From Pisolithus tinctorius (taxonomy: Eukaryota; Basidiomycota; Agaricomycetes; Boletales; Pisolithaceae), in NCBI GenBank assembly GCA_024663395.1, contig JANFAH010000004.1, positions 1,116,001-1,180,000 on the forward strand: a stretch of 64,000 nt of DNA, in the 5' to 3' direction. Made by a program: the position numbers and the translations under genes. The notes beneath the pieces are model-generated. The model did not search any database. It was not told the DNA's origin and saw only the letters and a program-made list of their open reading frames with translations. Below, in pieces: positions 11,003 through 23,000 of the stretch (the stretch's first letter is position 1; every line of letters begins with the position of its first letter).

Positions 11003-14000
11003 TCACACGATTACGTTGAGCACAATACCTAAGTAAGTGAGTCGATGAAGGCTAATCTGCAAGACACGGCTTACCTGCAGCGATTGTTTCACCACCACGT
11101 CTAACCAAGATCCTTCCCATGTCTTTATTGACGGAAAATGGCTCCAATGGGATTGGGCGGCCTGTGACTGACGGCGTTGACAATGTCCCTCCGCGCAGGG
11201 TAATCTCAACCTCAGCAGAAGTACCTCTGGATAGAACGCTGAACATGAATGATACAGGATAAGATATACGACCAGTTGCATGGACAGTGAGGGAAGACTT
11301 GCCGAGGGTTCTTCTTTACCACAGAGCCTGACGCACGATCGATTGTTGCGACCAATTTTGAGAGCGTCGCTGGGACATCTCGCGAATGATGGAACAGCTC
11401 GATCTGACAAGGCAGGAACATACTTAACTTCGTCTAGACCACGCTCAGACAAGGTACACGCACAGAAGTTCCAACGGTGATCGGCACCTGGATGTCGAAG
11501 ACGATGATACGTGCACTAAACGCAGTAGCAAGTGGAACAAGATTCCCGGGTGGACAGAGGATGCTTCCAACGGCAAGATAGATGGGGTCGATGGCTACAA
11601 GGTATAGTGTAGCATTGGAGCCAGCTGCAGCCCATGGTACATTATTCTCGTCAACCTCGATAGCTGCAAACGTTCAGGAAGGGTTTCGAGAGGAAGCGAA
11701 AACTTACATCGAACGACAGCGGTTTCGTCTCCTGGTAACACTCGTACCCGCTCTCCTACTTGTACAACACCACCACATACCCTGCCACTAACGCCGGTGC
11801 CGGAGCCCTGAGCCTTGAAGACGTTAGATATCGGTATTCGCAGCGGCGACTCAATATCGCGAACAGGAGGCTCCAATTTGTCTACAAAATCGCAACATTA
11901 TGTTGGTTTTCCTTCTGGCAATCGAAAGAACGCACCTAACAAGTCTACCAGGGTGGGACCCTTGTACCACTTCGTCAACGCAGACCCCTCTATAGAACTT
12001 CGATCCACCAAATTGACACCAAGCATTGCAGCAACTGGCACAAACCCTATCTTGGGGGACTGAAACCCCGATTGGCTAAGGAAGGCCTTCAGGAGGCGGC
12101 ACATTTCTTTGTATCTACTCTCCGCCCAATTGACCTATGATTTGAAGTTGCATTCCCGTCCTATACATCAGCATCCAAATGTCATGAAATAGGTGACATA
12201 CCTGATCCAGTTTATTCACAGCCACGATAACCTGAGACACACCAAGACTGCGTACGAGTAGTATGTGTTCTCGAGTTTGCCCACCTCGATCAAAGCCTGC
12301 CTCGAATTCGCCAGTAGCTGCATCAACGACGAGGAGGGCACAATCAGCTTGCGAAGCACCCGAGATCATGTTTGGTATGAAATCCTTATGACCTGGTGCA
12401 TCCAGAATCGTAATCTGCCTATTAGACGTCGTGAGAGACTGCAATGCGATATCCATAGTGATTCCTCTGTGAGGAGTTCAGTAGCAGGCCGTCGCAGGAG
12501 GCTGCAGCCCCATACCGCTCGCGCTCTTCCGTCGTTTCGTCCAGTCCCCATGCCCAGCTAAAACTACTCTTCCCCACTTTGCTGCTTCCCCGTTCATTCA
12601 GGACTCGGGTTTTTTCATCCACATGACCGAGTTCATATAAAAGGCGCCCCATGAGGGTCGATTTCCCCGCGTCTACGTGCCCTGAAGTAGTGTTGGGCCA
12701 AGGTCGTGGGGGGCACAAGTCACAACCTTACCAATAACCACCAGGCTGACTGACTTTTTTCCATCCTTACCCGCACCTTCGAGAACCCTTTTAGCTTCTT
12801 CCAGTAGCTTTCCTCGTTCTAACGCCACCTTAGGAGGTGGTTCCTCAATGCGGACTATATCCTCCTTCGAAGTCAGGTTCAGGGCTGCAATGTCAAATAT
12901 CTTCTGGTCAGCACCTCCACTGCTCCGCCTGGATGGCGTCCCCTCCCCTGTTCGCCTTGGAGTCTGCACAACTCCGCCTGGTCTCCTCACTGATTTGACT
13001 GGTGAGGTGATAGGAGACATGGCCCGGGAGACGGGAGTCGTATACCCTGAGGAGCCCGTTCCTTTTCTCTGTTGAGCGGCCTTCTGCGCCTTCTCGCGCT
13101 CCTTGGCGGCTGCAGCAACAAGTTGAGGATAATCAGCATCAAAATTCCATTCAAACAGTAACACGTTACAACTACAGATGATCAGCACAACAACCGAGAA
13201 GAAAAGAACAACAATGCAGTTTAGGAAGATGAATAATTAAACGAAGGGACATAAATGGAAGCTAGATCATTGCTGTTGAGCCAGAGAAGTGCCACGGCGG
13301 GCATTGAAAACGATGTCGTCTGGACTGGGGACGTCGAACGCGAAACCGAGTTGGACTGTCATATCTGGAAGGTTCGGTTTCGTACGGCGACATCTTTGCT
13401 GACCCCTAGCATCTAGATCAAGCGTTGACCGGCTCTGAGAAGAGTATACCTCGACTAGCTTTAGTTCCTCTCTCCCATATCGAGAATTTTTTCTGTGTTT
13501 GCCCGCTTCATGGAATGTTAGACGATCGTCGAGTAGCAAGGAGGCGAATGCCGAGGGTGACGCACGAGAATGACATGACTTCGAGAGGAAGAGTGGAGAT
13601 TGAGCAGGAATGCCGCCCTCATCGTCAGTCGCACTTGATTGCGAAGGGGGTTTCGCTTGGGCCTTCTTCGCCTTCAATGCCAGTTTCGACTGCTTTACCT
13701 CGGTGCCGGGCATCTGTACAAGTGGTACAGGCTGTGGGGTCTTAGACGTCGAAAGACTGTGAAGGGTTTGATAAGAGGTGGTGATGGCTGTGGTAGCTGT
13801 AGCGCCATTGGCTATCGGTGTGAAGTATTCCGTGCGAGGTTTCGGAAGTGGGACTGGGGGAACATGGGGGATAGATTTAGGAATCAAGGGCACAGCGCCA
13901 TTAGCCTTCGCTTGCGCAAGCTTCGCGAGTTTGGATTGAGGACGCGATTGTGCGCCAGACTCACTGCGCGTCACGGGCGTCTCAGGAGCTCCACCAGGAA

Positions 14001-15785
14001 TCGAAGGCGATGTCTCAGAAGGCTTGGTCGCTGATATAGAAGTTTTAGATAAACTCTTCGCGAGAGCCTGCGGAGCTGTCTCGCGACCATTTTGTTGCTC
14101 CAATTCCATGGCCTTGTCGATTGCCCTCCGCACAAGAGAAGACATTGATGAGGGAGTAGTAGATGGTGCTTTGACTGAAGATAACGTCTTCTCTGAAGGT
14201 GCGGGGAAGCCTCGAATGGTTCCCTCCGAGTTTTCGGACGCCTCAGAAGGGGGAGCCTTGACTGTTGTAGTACGCGAAGCAAACGAAAGACGAGACTCGG
14301 GGGAGGGCCGCAGAGCAGGATACGTGAGTACCGAGGTGGTTTCCAAGGCTGATGAGCGCGAGCTTGATATAGTACTCGCACGCGAGCTGGCAAGGGTTGC
14401 CAGTTTAGAGCGTTTCGCAGGCTGTGGACGAGAAGGAAAATCCTTCTCGGGCGGAGGCGGAGGCACATCGCTGGCTTTCGATAAGGAATCGGGAATATCT
14501 GGGATAGTATCTACTGGGGGAACAGAGACACTAGGTGCCCGAAACCTTGGGCCATCGGCAGATACTTCTGATCCCGTCTCTGAGGAAAGGGCTGATGGCG
14601 CAGAATCGTAGGTTGACAGTCTATGTACAGCCGAGGGTGACGGTGAAGGCGGTATCTCGTTTGGATCTAAGGGCTGTGGGGGATAATACATATTTGAATA
14701 GCGATCTGAGGGGCGGCCTGCGATATGTAAGTTCGATGGCTGACTCAAGATAAAGCTCAACTCACCTATAACCTGACCGTACGAGGATGTTGTACCTGTA
14801 GATAGCGATGCGCGGGCACCATTGGCCAGCTGCCGTCTGGAATGTCTGTGGCAGGAAGGCTCAGTCCGCTCGGTAAGTTCCGTTATGGTGCTGAGTCGAG
14901 AGGCGCGAGGCATAAAACCCATGGGCAAATCGTCAGGATCTACATCTGGGCTACACGCGACACAATCCACTGGGCAGTAGTCTGGCTGATAGTGGCCATG
15001 CTGTGCCAACATAATTAGGGGGCCACGAGGTCGCTCTATATCCTCCGGATAAAGTCCCGCTTCTGCGGCCGAGTAGGGCGGTTCGTATTGGCCCGAAGTG
15101 CCCTGTTCATGCACTGGAAAAAAAAGACGCAAAAACAAGGACGGTGAATTTGAGTCGTTTCTTGAGCAACGGTAAGGAGGGACGACTAGGGAGCGACATG
15201 CACCTTCCTGTTCATCATCTCCTTTGCGGCGAAAGCGGTCCCACCAATGGGATTTAGAACGGGGGAAAGCAATATACGAACGAAGCAAAAGCAAAACTAC
15301 CCTAAGAACAATGAATTGGGGAATAACCTACCTTTACGCTCCTGAGCCGCAATCCTCCTCTCTTGTTCTTCTGTAATAGCATGGTGTCATTAATGTCGGG
15401 GAAAAGTATGAGGCACTATACACACCGTAAAGCCACCCTACAGCTTTCTCTATGTCGAAATAACTCTCCCATAGGGCATCCTTGATGACAACATCATCGA
15501 GCGCTGATGTAGCTTCGTCTCCCATGACAGCTCTGACGTGTGCTAGGCCACTTTCCAATTGGGCTATAAGACGGAGATGCGAAAGCAGAGAAGTTAGGCC
15601 CAGCACGCGGCACTGATAGGAAGAAGTATACCATATTGTTCGTCTGTCACTTCGTCCCCTCCGTCGGAAAGAGCATTGTCGTCTAATTCGTCTGATCACG
15701 ATCACGATCAGCACTGTAAGCCAGAAGCCTGGAAAATATGCTCACCTTGTATGTTGATATTGCGTACAAGCCTATGTCGTGACAT
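11003..15785 (-). CDS. HBS1: HBS1/SKI7 locus: ribosome-rescue GTPase and exosome adaptor
   Basis: Hbs1 works with Dom34/Pelota to split stalled ribosomes; Ski7-type products link the Ski complex to the exosome. N-terminal exons 15785-15746, 15691-15632, 15563-15426 and 15370-15332 encode [12 protein letters not shown] and the HBS1_N domain, including [18 protein letters not shown]. GTPase exons 13109-12732, 12681-12516, 12466-12202, 12134-11936, 11881-11708, 11663-11464, 11403-11303, 11226-11075 and 11028-11003 carry G1 [23 protein letters not shown] and NKLDQ. All 13 exons together give 645 aa (yeast Hbs1 is 611). Between 15331 and 13110 lie extra open exons with repeated SKLA-type motifs. 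They end at 13267 in [12 protein letters not shown] plus a stop, the Ski7-type exosome motif. All internal donors there are phase 1, so either splice path stays in frame. The intron 11227-11302 needs a GC donor. Confidence 0.93.
13267..15331 (-). CDS. SKI7: SKI7-type alternative exons of the HBS1 locus (stop at 13267)
   Basis: This is the portion inferred to belong only to the shorter-range, Ski7-like transcript. It reads through a long, low-complexity region with three similar basic motifs ([41 protein letters not shown]) and finishes [19 protein letters not shown], a handful of residues and TGA. A 48-nt intron with GTGAGT splits GQVI-GRPSD near 14765-14716. Another intron, about 15118 to 15208, starts GTGCAT and ends in a T-rich tract plus CAG. 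A small exon around 15210-15255 encodes [15 protein letters not shown], but its upstream acceptor is unclear because the preceding intron would be only 35 nt. The assignment as Ski7-like follows the known fungal, plant and animal pattern of one HBS1/SKI7 gene making two proteins. Use of both forms here is inference. Confidence 0.7.
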
Positions 15786-15928
15786 GATGGGGATAAAATA
15801 CACAGATCATACAGCCGACCGAAGTGTGTCGGGGCGGATATGTTTTGGCAGCTGAACACACAAACATATACAAACATCACTCCGGTCGGAAGAACGGAAA
15901 AAGTGGGCGACTTCTGCCATTCAGCACA

Positions 15929-16583
15929 ATGTTCTCCGCTGCAAGGCTTGCTTTCTCGAACGGGCAGAGGCGTGTAAGTTTTCACTTGATGCCATTTGAC
16001 GATCATTCTAGAACAACGTACAGACCTTCTCTACTTCGCCGTCGCGGTCGTATGATGTAGCTAAACTCATACTTGTCGGCCGCTTGGGCAAAGACCCCGA
16101 GGTGCGCACGACGAAGAGCGACCGTGAATATGTCGCGTAAGTATGGTGTCTGGTTGATCATGTCGGCCCCTGACCTTGCATACTCAGATACACCGTCGCC
16201 ACCACCAACTATCCACCACCACCACCCAACCCTGACGGCAGTGAGTCTCGTCGATGACCTTTACGATTGGCAGTAACTTAATAAATCTTCCTTAGTTCGG
16301 CAGGAAGCCGGGACGTCTTGGCACCATGTTATCTCATTCAACCCCGCTCAGAATAATTACCTCAAGTCACTCTCCAAAGGAGCTCAGGTTTACGTCGAGG
16401 CCAACTTTGAACTGCGTGAACCCGACCAGAACTCAGATCCATCCACGCCTGCGGGTCAACGCCAGATTTTCCTTCGACATGGTAAGTTGCTCTACCTTCA
16501 TTATTTGCTCTCCTGCCTTCATAATTTGGCCAGAGACGATTCGGGTGCTCCGAAATCCGCACACACAGAACACCTCTGAGTAG
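15929..16583 (+). CDS. RIM1: Mitochondrial single-stranded DNA-binding protein
   Basis: This OB-fold protein coats single-stranded mitochondrial DNA during replication. Five exons (15929-15973, 16012-16136, 16188-16240, 16296-16481, 16534-16583) give 152 aa. The N-terminus, MFSAARLAFSNGQRR, is a typical basic, Ser-rich mitochondrial presequence. The SSB core follows: VAKLILVGRLGKDPEVR, then YTVATTNYP, SWHHVISFNPAQ and GAQVYVEANFELRE. A Pro-rich insertion, YPPPPPNPDG, lies in the first loop. The length matches fungal Rim1 (about 135-150). The gene starts 144 bp from the HBS1/SKI7 start on the opposite strand, so the two likely share a promoter region. Its stop lies 58 bp from that of the convergent UPF0303 gene. 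Confidence 0.93.
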
Positions 16584-16641
16584 ATTCTGGTCATCTTATC
16601 AAGTCTACTGGTCATGTGGTATCATTATATGGTATGCTATC

Positions 16642-17740
16642 TCAATCCGTAACCTCAAAAGAGCTACGACGATGGATCGATTCTTCGTGAACACTTTCCC
16701 TCCGTTGAATGTAACGGGCGTCGCCAATGTGTAGTTCAGAAGAACCTTCACCCGCACCTCGCAGCTCGGGGTTTGCAACTGCTGGAATAGGCATCTCCGT
16801 GGGGGCAAAGGAAGAGAGTGATAGTCTTGAGGACCCCGGCTCTCCCCGCATCTTGTGCAGGTAATCACGAACTGTACTCATGAGCAGCTGTGGATTGCCT
16901 GTGAGAAGCGATGATGAGTAACTGAATAGCGAATGCACCTTGTGATCATCCTGGCTAGAGCCGGAGTAACAAGCAGCTACAGCTATTGGACAGCAAGGCG
17001 CATTCTTGATGTTGATCAGCGAATGATTGGCAAAATGGAATTGTCTAACCCTACCTCTAGCCAGATAGGGAGTGCTACAAAGAAACCAGTAAAAAGTTGG
17101 TACAATGGTCATGCTGTGACGCATCACTGACCTCCACCACATATCGCAACGCCAGAATCCAAGCCCATTTGCTTCGCTGTCTTTCCCATCGCATTCATTC
17201 CCTTTTCGATGTAATAGCTTGAGTGACTCGTCCGTTTCACAATGTCGATCATTCCCTGGAGACATGTCCAGCTATCCAGGCTGACATCTCCAGCGCCAGA
17301 GGGATGTCCCAAGTCACCCGCAGTGCACGCGAACAGAGTGTGACCGGCAATTGATTGTATCGAAATCACCATCCCTTTGCCCCTTGCATGGCGACTACTT
17401 CCGCGAAAGCGTTTGCGAATCGACAGGCCGAGGGTGACTGCGTCATTGGCAGTGAAACTTGGAAAACGATAGCTGGTTTCATCTGCGAGGGCTTGGTTGG
17501 CTAGTTCTGCATCAGAGGGCATTGGACTGTGAATAGCAGAGTACATCGGGGCTGTTGCGGTTCCGACTGAACTAGTGGGGCTTCTGGCACGGGCCTCTTT
17601 AGAAGAAAAGTGACTGATATCGGAAGCGCGCCGAGCTTTCAAACGGGAGACACTTGTGGGGGACAAATGGTAGTTGGAACCTGTCGGAACCAGTCAGGTT
17701 GGTGCAACGAGGTCTTGTACTACGTGACAAAACATCATGC
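16642..17740 (-). CDS. UPF0303 / HbpS-like (DUF336 fold) protein
   Basis: The protein belongs to the UPF0303 family (yeast Ybr137w), which has the GlcG/HbpS fold; Ybr137w is reported to bind the Get4-Get5 machinery. The core reads ANDAVTLGLSIRKRFRGSS, MVISIQSIAGHTLFACT, SLDSWTCLQGMIDIVKR and SSYYIEKGMNAMGK. Joined 3' exons give ALPIWLE, NAPCCPIAVAACYSGSSQDD and LLMSTVRDYLHKMR. A Ser-rich C-terminal tail ends at the stop 16642. Introns near 17130, 17040 and 16910 are short. The 5' end is uncertain: the open frame starts at a TTG at 17666 with an in-frame stop just upstream. A small first exon near 17740, joined through an acceptor at about 17690, would supply an ATG. A Ser-rich N-terminal extension precedes the domain. 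Confidence 0.82.
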
Positions 17741-18347
17741 CGATGGGAAGAATGTCGATGACAACTTCGATTATCCGAACAGTTTCAAAATCCAGTCTAC
17801 ATATGCAGTACACACCTAGCAACGGATTGGCAACGCAAGCTTTCTGTAGTGAAAATCTGGGGATGAAGTGCACGGTTGGTGACGTCCAAGAACAGAGTAA
17901 TATAAATGATCTCGCTCGCCTTGCATATTACTACGTAGGCTGTAGCCAGCTTTGATAATTGGAGGCCTGTTCTACAAGTCACGACGGAACGGATGTATTT
18001 TCTGAAGAGTAGATGTCTCTTAACCACCACGGTAATTAAAACTGCTGTCATTTCTCGCCGTGGTGAGACAGGAGGAATGTAATAGCAGGTCCTGCAGACC
18101 GCACGAGTTCGAAGCAGTCAGTCATCTCGTTTATGAACTAGAATTGGTGGCTTGCGAATCGTCGACATGATCTGAAGCCCTCAACTACAGCGAAAGCTTT
18201 GCAACGCGTCCACCTGGTTTTCTTGCCACCAAATACTCAAAATGTCAGACTTCTTCACCGAATGTGTTTTGACTTTGGCTGATTTCGCGGTTTCACGTGA
18301 TTCAAATCACTGAAGTATTGATCCGAGTTCCCAGCAGCGACACCGCC
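17741..18347. other. Divergent intergenic region UPF0303 / PEX12
   Basis: About 600 bp between two start regions. It probably holds both promoters and the uncertain first exon of the UPF0303 gene. I see no repeat or RNA gene. Confidence 0.4.
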
Positions 18348-19711
18348 ATGGAATTCTTCAGCGACATTGGCGGGGACCCACTTAAGCCCTCTCTCTTTGA
18401 GCTGATTGCACAGGAGCAGCTCCGAGACTTACTTCAGCCTGCACTCAAGTATGTATTAGCGGTGAGCCTAGTTTCAGCTCTATCGTGCCTTGTAGTACTC
18501 ACGTCTGTAGGTGTTTGCTCAACGCTATCCCCGCTACCTGATCCGTATCGTTAACAGACATGAAGAGTTTTACGCGGCGATCATGCTCTTCGTAGAGCGT
18601 TACTATCTCTTGAAATACAGTGAGAATTTGGTGGTGGGAGTGCAGAATACCTCTGACTGCAGTCTCAGACGCCTCTTTTGCGGAGAGATTTTATGGGCTC
18701 AAGCGATGTAGGAAAGCTTGGATACCAACTGAGCGCTCAACTGCTGCAGTAGGTGGGATACCTCAGGGAGAAAGGCTCAGAGGCAGGGAAATATGGCGTT
18801 CCCTTTTCTTTCTGGTTTGTGCTTCGCGGTCCAGCCAAACTATCAAGTTGTTGATGCTGATTAGGTCGCTGTTCCTTATCTCAGAGCGAAAGCTCATGAT
18901 TATTATGAGCAGTTGGGCGGAGGCGTGTCCTCGGACATACTGGACGATGGCGGGAGCGTCCGAATACCCAGCGACGAGGAGGTATGACATAGTGGAGGAC
19001 AACAAGCTTTCCTTCTGATATGAGATCCCGCAGTTATTTGCAAAACGCTGGCGTTACGCCTACAAGAAAATGTTCCCTTGGGTAAACACTTCATATGAAG
19101 TTTGGCTACTGGCATACAACGTAGCATATTTGTTTGAACGTTCGCCGTTCTATCGCCCCTGGTTAGCCTGGATAGGGGTTGACCTACGCAGATTGGGACC
19201 GGATGATTTTGTGAGTCGGGATTGTCTCCCTTGCCATATTCTCGCTCTTATGCAATTCCAAAAGCGTTCTGAAAGTCGAAAGCAAGAAGCACTCGACAAT
19301 GACAATATGCAGTTGGGCATAGTGAAAAGATTGCGTCGCGTTCTGATGAACTCTCCACGAATGATCCTCGATTCTTTGAGGTTTCTGCTACCGACTGCGA
19401 TTTTTTTTGTCAAATTCCTGGAGTGGTGGTACTCTCCTGGATCCCCTGCGCGTTCACTACCAAGTTCCCCTCTCGGCCCGGCAGTGCCACCCCCGCGCAT
19501 GCTTCCGCCTCACCCTGACGGAATGCCCGTGGGCGACACGACTTTCGGGCATTGCCCATTGTGTAAGAACTCCATCAACAACGCTACTGCGCTGCCATCT
19601 GGTTACGTTTTTTGCTACCGATGTGCTTTTGACTACGTCGAGCGCCACGGTACTTGCCCAGTAACCCTATTACCAACCAAACCCTGGCAACTGAGAAAAG
19701 TGCTCGTTTGA
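18348..19711 (+). CDS. PEX12: Peroxisome assembly protein 12
   Basis: Pex12 is a RING-type peroxin; with Pex2 and Pex10 it forms the ubiquitin ligase that recycles the import receptor Pex5 at the peroxisomal membrane. Exons 18348-18461, 18511-18619, 18663-18814, 18865-18981, 19034-19210 and 19265-19711 give 371 aa. The start MEFFSDIGGDPLKPSLFELI matches the family. Later come QRYPRYLIRIVNRHEEFYA, ASFAERFYGLKR and PWVNTSYEVWLLAYNVAYLF. The C-terminal zinc-binding domain has CPLCKNSI, CYRCAFDYVERHGTCPV, with fewer Cys than a full RING, as is normal for Pex12. The last intron (19211-19264, GTGAGT, 54 nt) is a multiple of three without a stop. If retained it would add 18 residues. Confidence 0.93.
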
Positions 19712-20059
19712 CATGGGGCAACGATAGCTGTTTCTACATATCTATCTCCCCCGGGGACCTCGGGTGGAGATATGGGCTGAGTGCTTTCTGGCACGCCTCC
19801 TGACAGCATGTATTTACTGTTTGTTGTGCGCACGTGCATGATGGTAGCAACCCGGGAGTGAAACCGCCTGGCACCAAGCTGGCGGCAGCAGTGATCGATT
19901 TGTACCTATCCGAATCAATATCTTCCATATTCCACAGCATGATTTGAGACGAGCAGTCAAAGCTTTTTTTACGAAGCTGATACTTCTCTCTCAGACATTA
20001 AACCTAGTCTCCCCCTTGTCCGACCCTGGTTCTCGATATAACAGTAGCCGATTAGTGTT
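19712..20059. promoter_or_regulatory. PHO81 upstream region with CACGTG
   Basis: This 348-bp gap lies between the PEX12 stop and the PHO81 start, so it is the probable PHO81 promoter. It has GCACGTGC at 19830-19837, containing the core CACGTG at 19831-19836, about 220 bp upstream of the ATG. In yeast and Cryptococcus, Pho4 binds CACGTG-type sites in phosphate-responsive promoters. Nothing else stands out here. Confidence 0.4.
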
Positions 20060-23000
20060 ATGAAGGTCAGTTGCACGCTCGTGCCCCAAGATCCGAGATT
20101 CAAATTCTCGTTTGTGATCCTGTAGTTTGGCAAGCAAATTCAGGCTGAGCAAGTGCCAGGATGGTCTGCATACTACCTGGACTACAAGTTCCTCAAGAAG
20201 ATAATATCGTCTCTGGCCGCCAACCGACCAGCATCGGAGGCTGCTGCGTTGGCACTAGGAATCCGACCTGCCGATATCTTTAATCCATCAGGGAGCGCTT
20301 CTGTGATCACTGTACTACCAACTGCAACCCAGGATGTCGCGACAACGCCCGCACTCGGTGATGCTGAACAACCTCCGATATTATCGTCCCTGAGACAAGA
20401 TGATGATCGGGGTGCAGACTTTCATGCCCATAAGGCTGCGTTCTTTTTCAAGTTAGAACGAGAGCTCGAAAAAGTGTGTAGGTTTTCATTATCACTTTTT
20501 TTGATTAGCGAACCTAGGCTACCCTCTGTTTAGATCAATACTTTCTACCTCCAGAAGGAAGCAGAACTGAAGCTCCGTCTTGAGACCCTTCTCTCAAAAC
20601 GGCGTGCGGCTGCTTTGAGAGGCCTTCCTGATGGCAATGATGGCTCAACTCTGAACCATGTTGAATGGAGTGCAGTGGAAGAAGGGTTCCGGCTGCTGGA
20701 AAGGGATCTGGGCAAGTTACAGGTGAGGATGCTATTCCTTAGTCTTTGTGAACCTGCTAACACAGATCCCTAGCATTTTATCGAGATCAATGGGACGGGC
20801 TTCCGTAAAATTTTGAAAAAGTGGGATAAACACTCCCGTTCATCAACGAAAGAGTTGTACCTTGCTCGTCAGGTCGAGGTTCAGCCTGTTTTCAACAGAC
20901 AGGTAACATCTCTTCTAATCAATAATACTGTAATTATTCTGATAGGCATTAGCTCATCTCGGAATTTTCTGATATTGTAGCCTCCAGTTTATTGGACATC
21001 ACAGACCTCTCGACCGGGTTACGGTTCGAGGGCGCAGCTGCCCGTGACACACTTGATCTTCAGCTGTATGTGGAACGAAACGTATATTCCGGCCCCTTCC
21101 GAGAGTTTGAGCTTGACTTGCGAAAGGCCGTCGAGAATTCTGATAGATCATCCATCAAGGATCTTGTGCGCCACTCTGACATTCTTACTTCACAGAATGG
21201 TGGCAAAGGTGACGTTACCCGTGTGCTGTGGAAGGTTATAGTGGATGCACCTCCGGGCCTTGCAGACTTGATTCTGGAAAGCGTTGGAGTTCCCTTCGAC
21301 TTCAATTTTGTGGATGATATCAATGGAAGAACTTGCCTCCACGAGGCTGCGGCAGCGGGAGCATTACGGCTTGTGAACCTTTGCCTCGAGAAGGGTTCAC
21401 AGAAGGACAAACTCGATGTTTATGGACGCTCGGCGCTGCACTACGCCGCTATGCATGGTCATGCTGACGTTTGCAAGCACCTCGTGGAGGCCAACGTGCC
21501 ACCACATGTCCTGGATGCGGACAATTGCAGCCCCCTCGTTTACGCAACACTCCGAGGCAGTGTGGAATGCGTCCGGTACCTGGTGTGCGAACAATGTGTA
21601 TCACCTTCTCCAGAGTCTCTGGTCATGGACAGTCTAGTTCCCCTGTCTCTGGCAAGTCAACTCGGACACACCGATGTCGTTTCCCTGCTTTTAAAAGGAG
21701 GAGCTAAATGTCTGCCTAATACAAACGGCGAATACCCTATCCATCTTGCCGCCCGGGAGGGGCATGCGGATGTGTGTCGACTATTGCTGGATCAAGGAGG
21801 GTGGGACTTCCCGGACAAATATCACGAATGGACGCCGCTCTTCCATGCTGCTAGGAATGGACACGTGGCGTGTTTAGAAGTCTTACTACAAGCTGGTACA
21901 AGGGTCGACAGAACGGACGAATTTGGACATCAAGCTATACATTATGCAGCCTGGTATGGACATCGGCATTGCGTCCAAGTTCTGTTCGCCGCGATTGCCA
22001 AAGTCCCACGTACTGTCAGTTTCAAGAGAAGGTCTGGTCTATCACAATCTGTGGTGGACATGCAGATTGATCTGGAAGCTGACGCGATTCCATCCCTGTC
22101 GCTACCCCCGCCGATAATGCCTCATCGGGTTTACGGACACAACTACCTTGACAAAAATCATTTGGTGACTGTCACGGTAGGTTTACCCATCCCCTCGAAT
22201 AGCAAGGGTGGTGGGAAGGGAGTGAAACTATACTCTCGCTTGTCGGAGTCCGTGTTCACACAGAGCGCATATCTGCCTTCCCTAAATCGATTGAAAATGG
22301 TGATCACCGCAGGTCCTAGCGTGAATGCAGTTCCGTACACCGTCTCTCTACCCCAGAAGAATGTACAAGATACATTTATCTTTCAAACCGCAGATCTCAG
22401 CGTCCTTTCCTTGGAGTTTTCCATCTATCCCAATTTTGGAACGAAGACCATTGGCCGTGCTGTAGCGCATCCGTCTATTTTTCAATTTCCCGGAGATCGT
22501 CCCATCACCTTATCCATACTGGATCATCGTCTACATTGTATTGGCGAAGTAAGCATATATCTCCACATGGTACCACGTTGATTTGAAGCTCCATATAGGT
22601 CACCTTTTCCGTTACAGTCACCTCTCCTTTTCAAGGAGTCACCCTCGAGGTTGGGGGTGCGGTAGAAACGTACTGGAAATCCCTTACCTTACCGCAAAGT
22701 GGCGTCCTCAACCCTAATCCACGCCTAACACTTCCTTGGAGACATTCTCCCAAGTCTCCGGATTCTATCCATACGTCGCCTTCCATTCAATCGACTACTG
22801 GTTCTCCAATCCACACAGTTACGTTGTCATCCTTATCAGGTCATTATGTCCATGCTGTAGTGCAGGTCACGCGAGACCTCCACCCGGTATTGTACTGCAA
22901 TATGCTGCTGCCCGAGACACCTTTTGATCTACGAGTTGCCGACGTCACTCTCTCGCAGTTTGAGGCCCTAGCCAATAGACTTGACCACGAAGAACAGCTT

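Noticed and set aside
10990..11006. GTGGTTCGAATCTCAC resembling a T-arm
   Set aside because: The arm pairs only partly, no matching acceptor or anticodon arm is found, and the site overlaps the end of HBS1.
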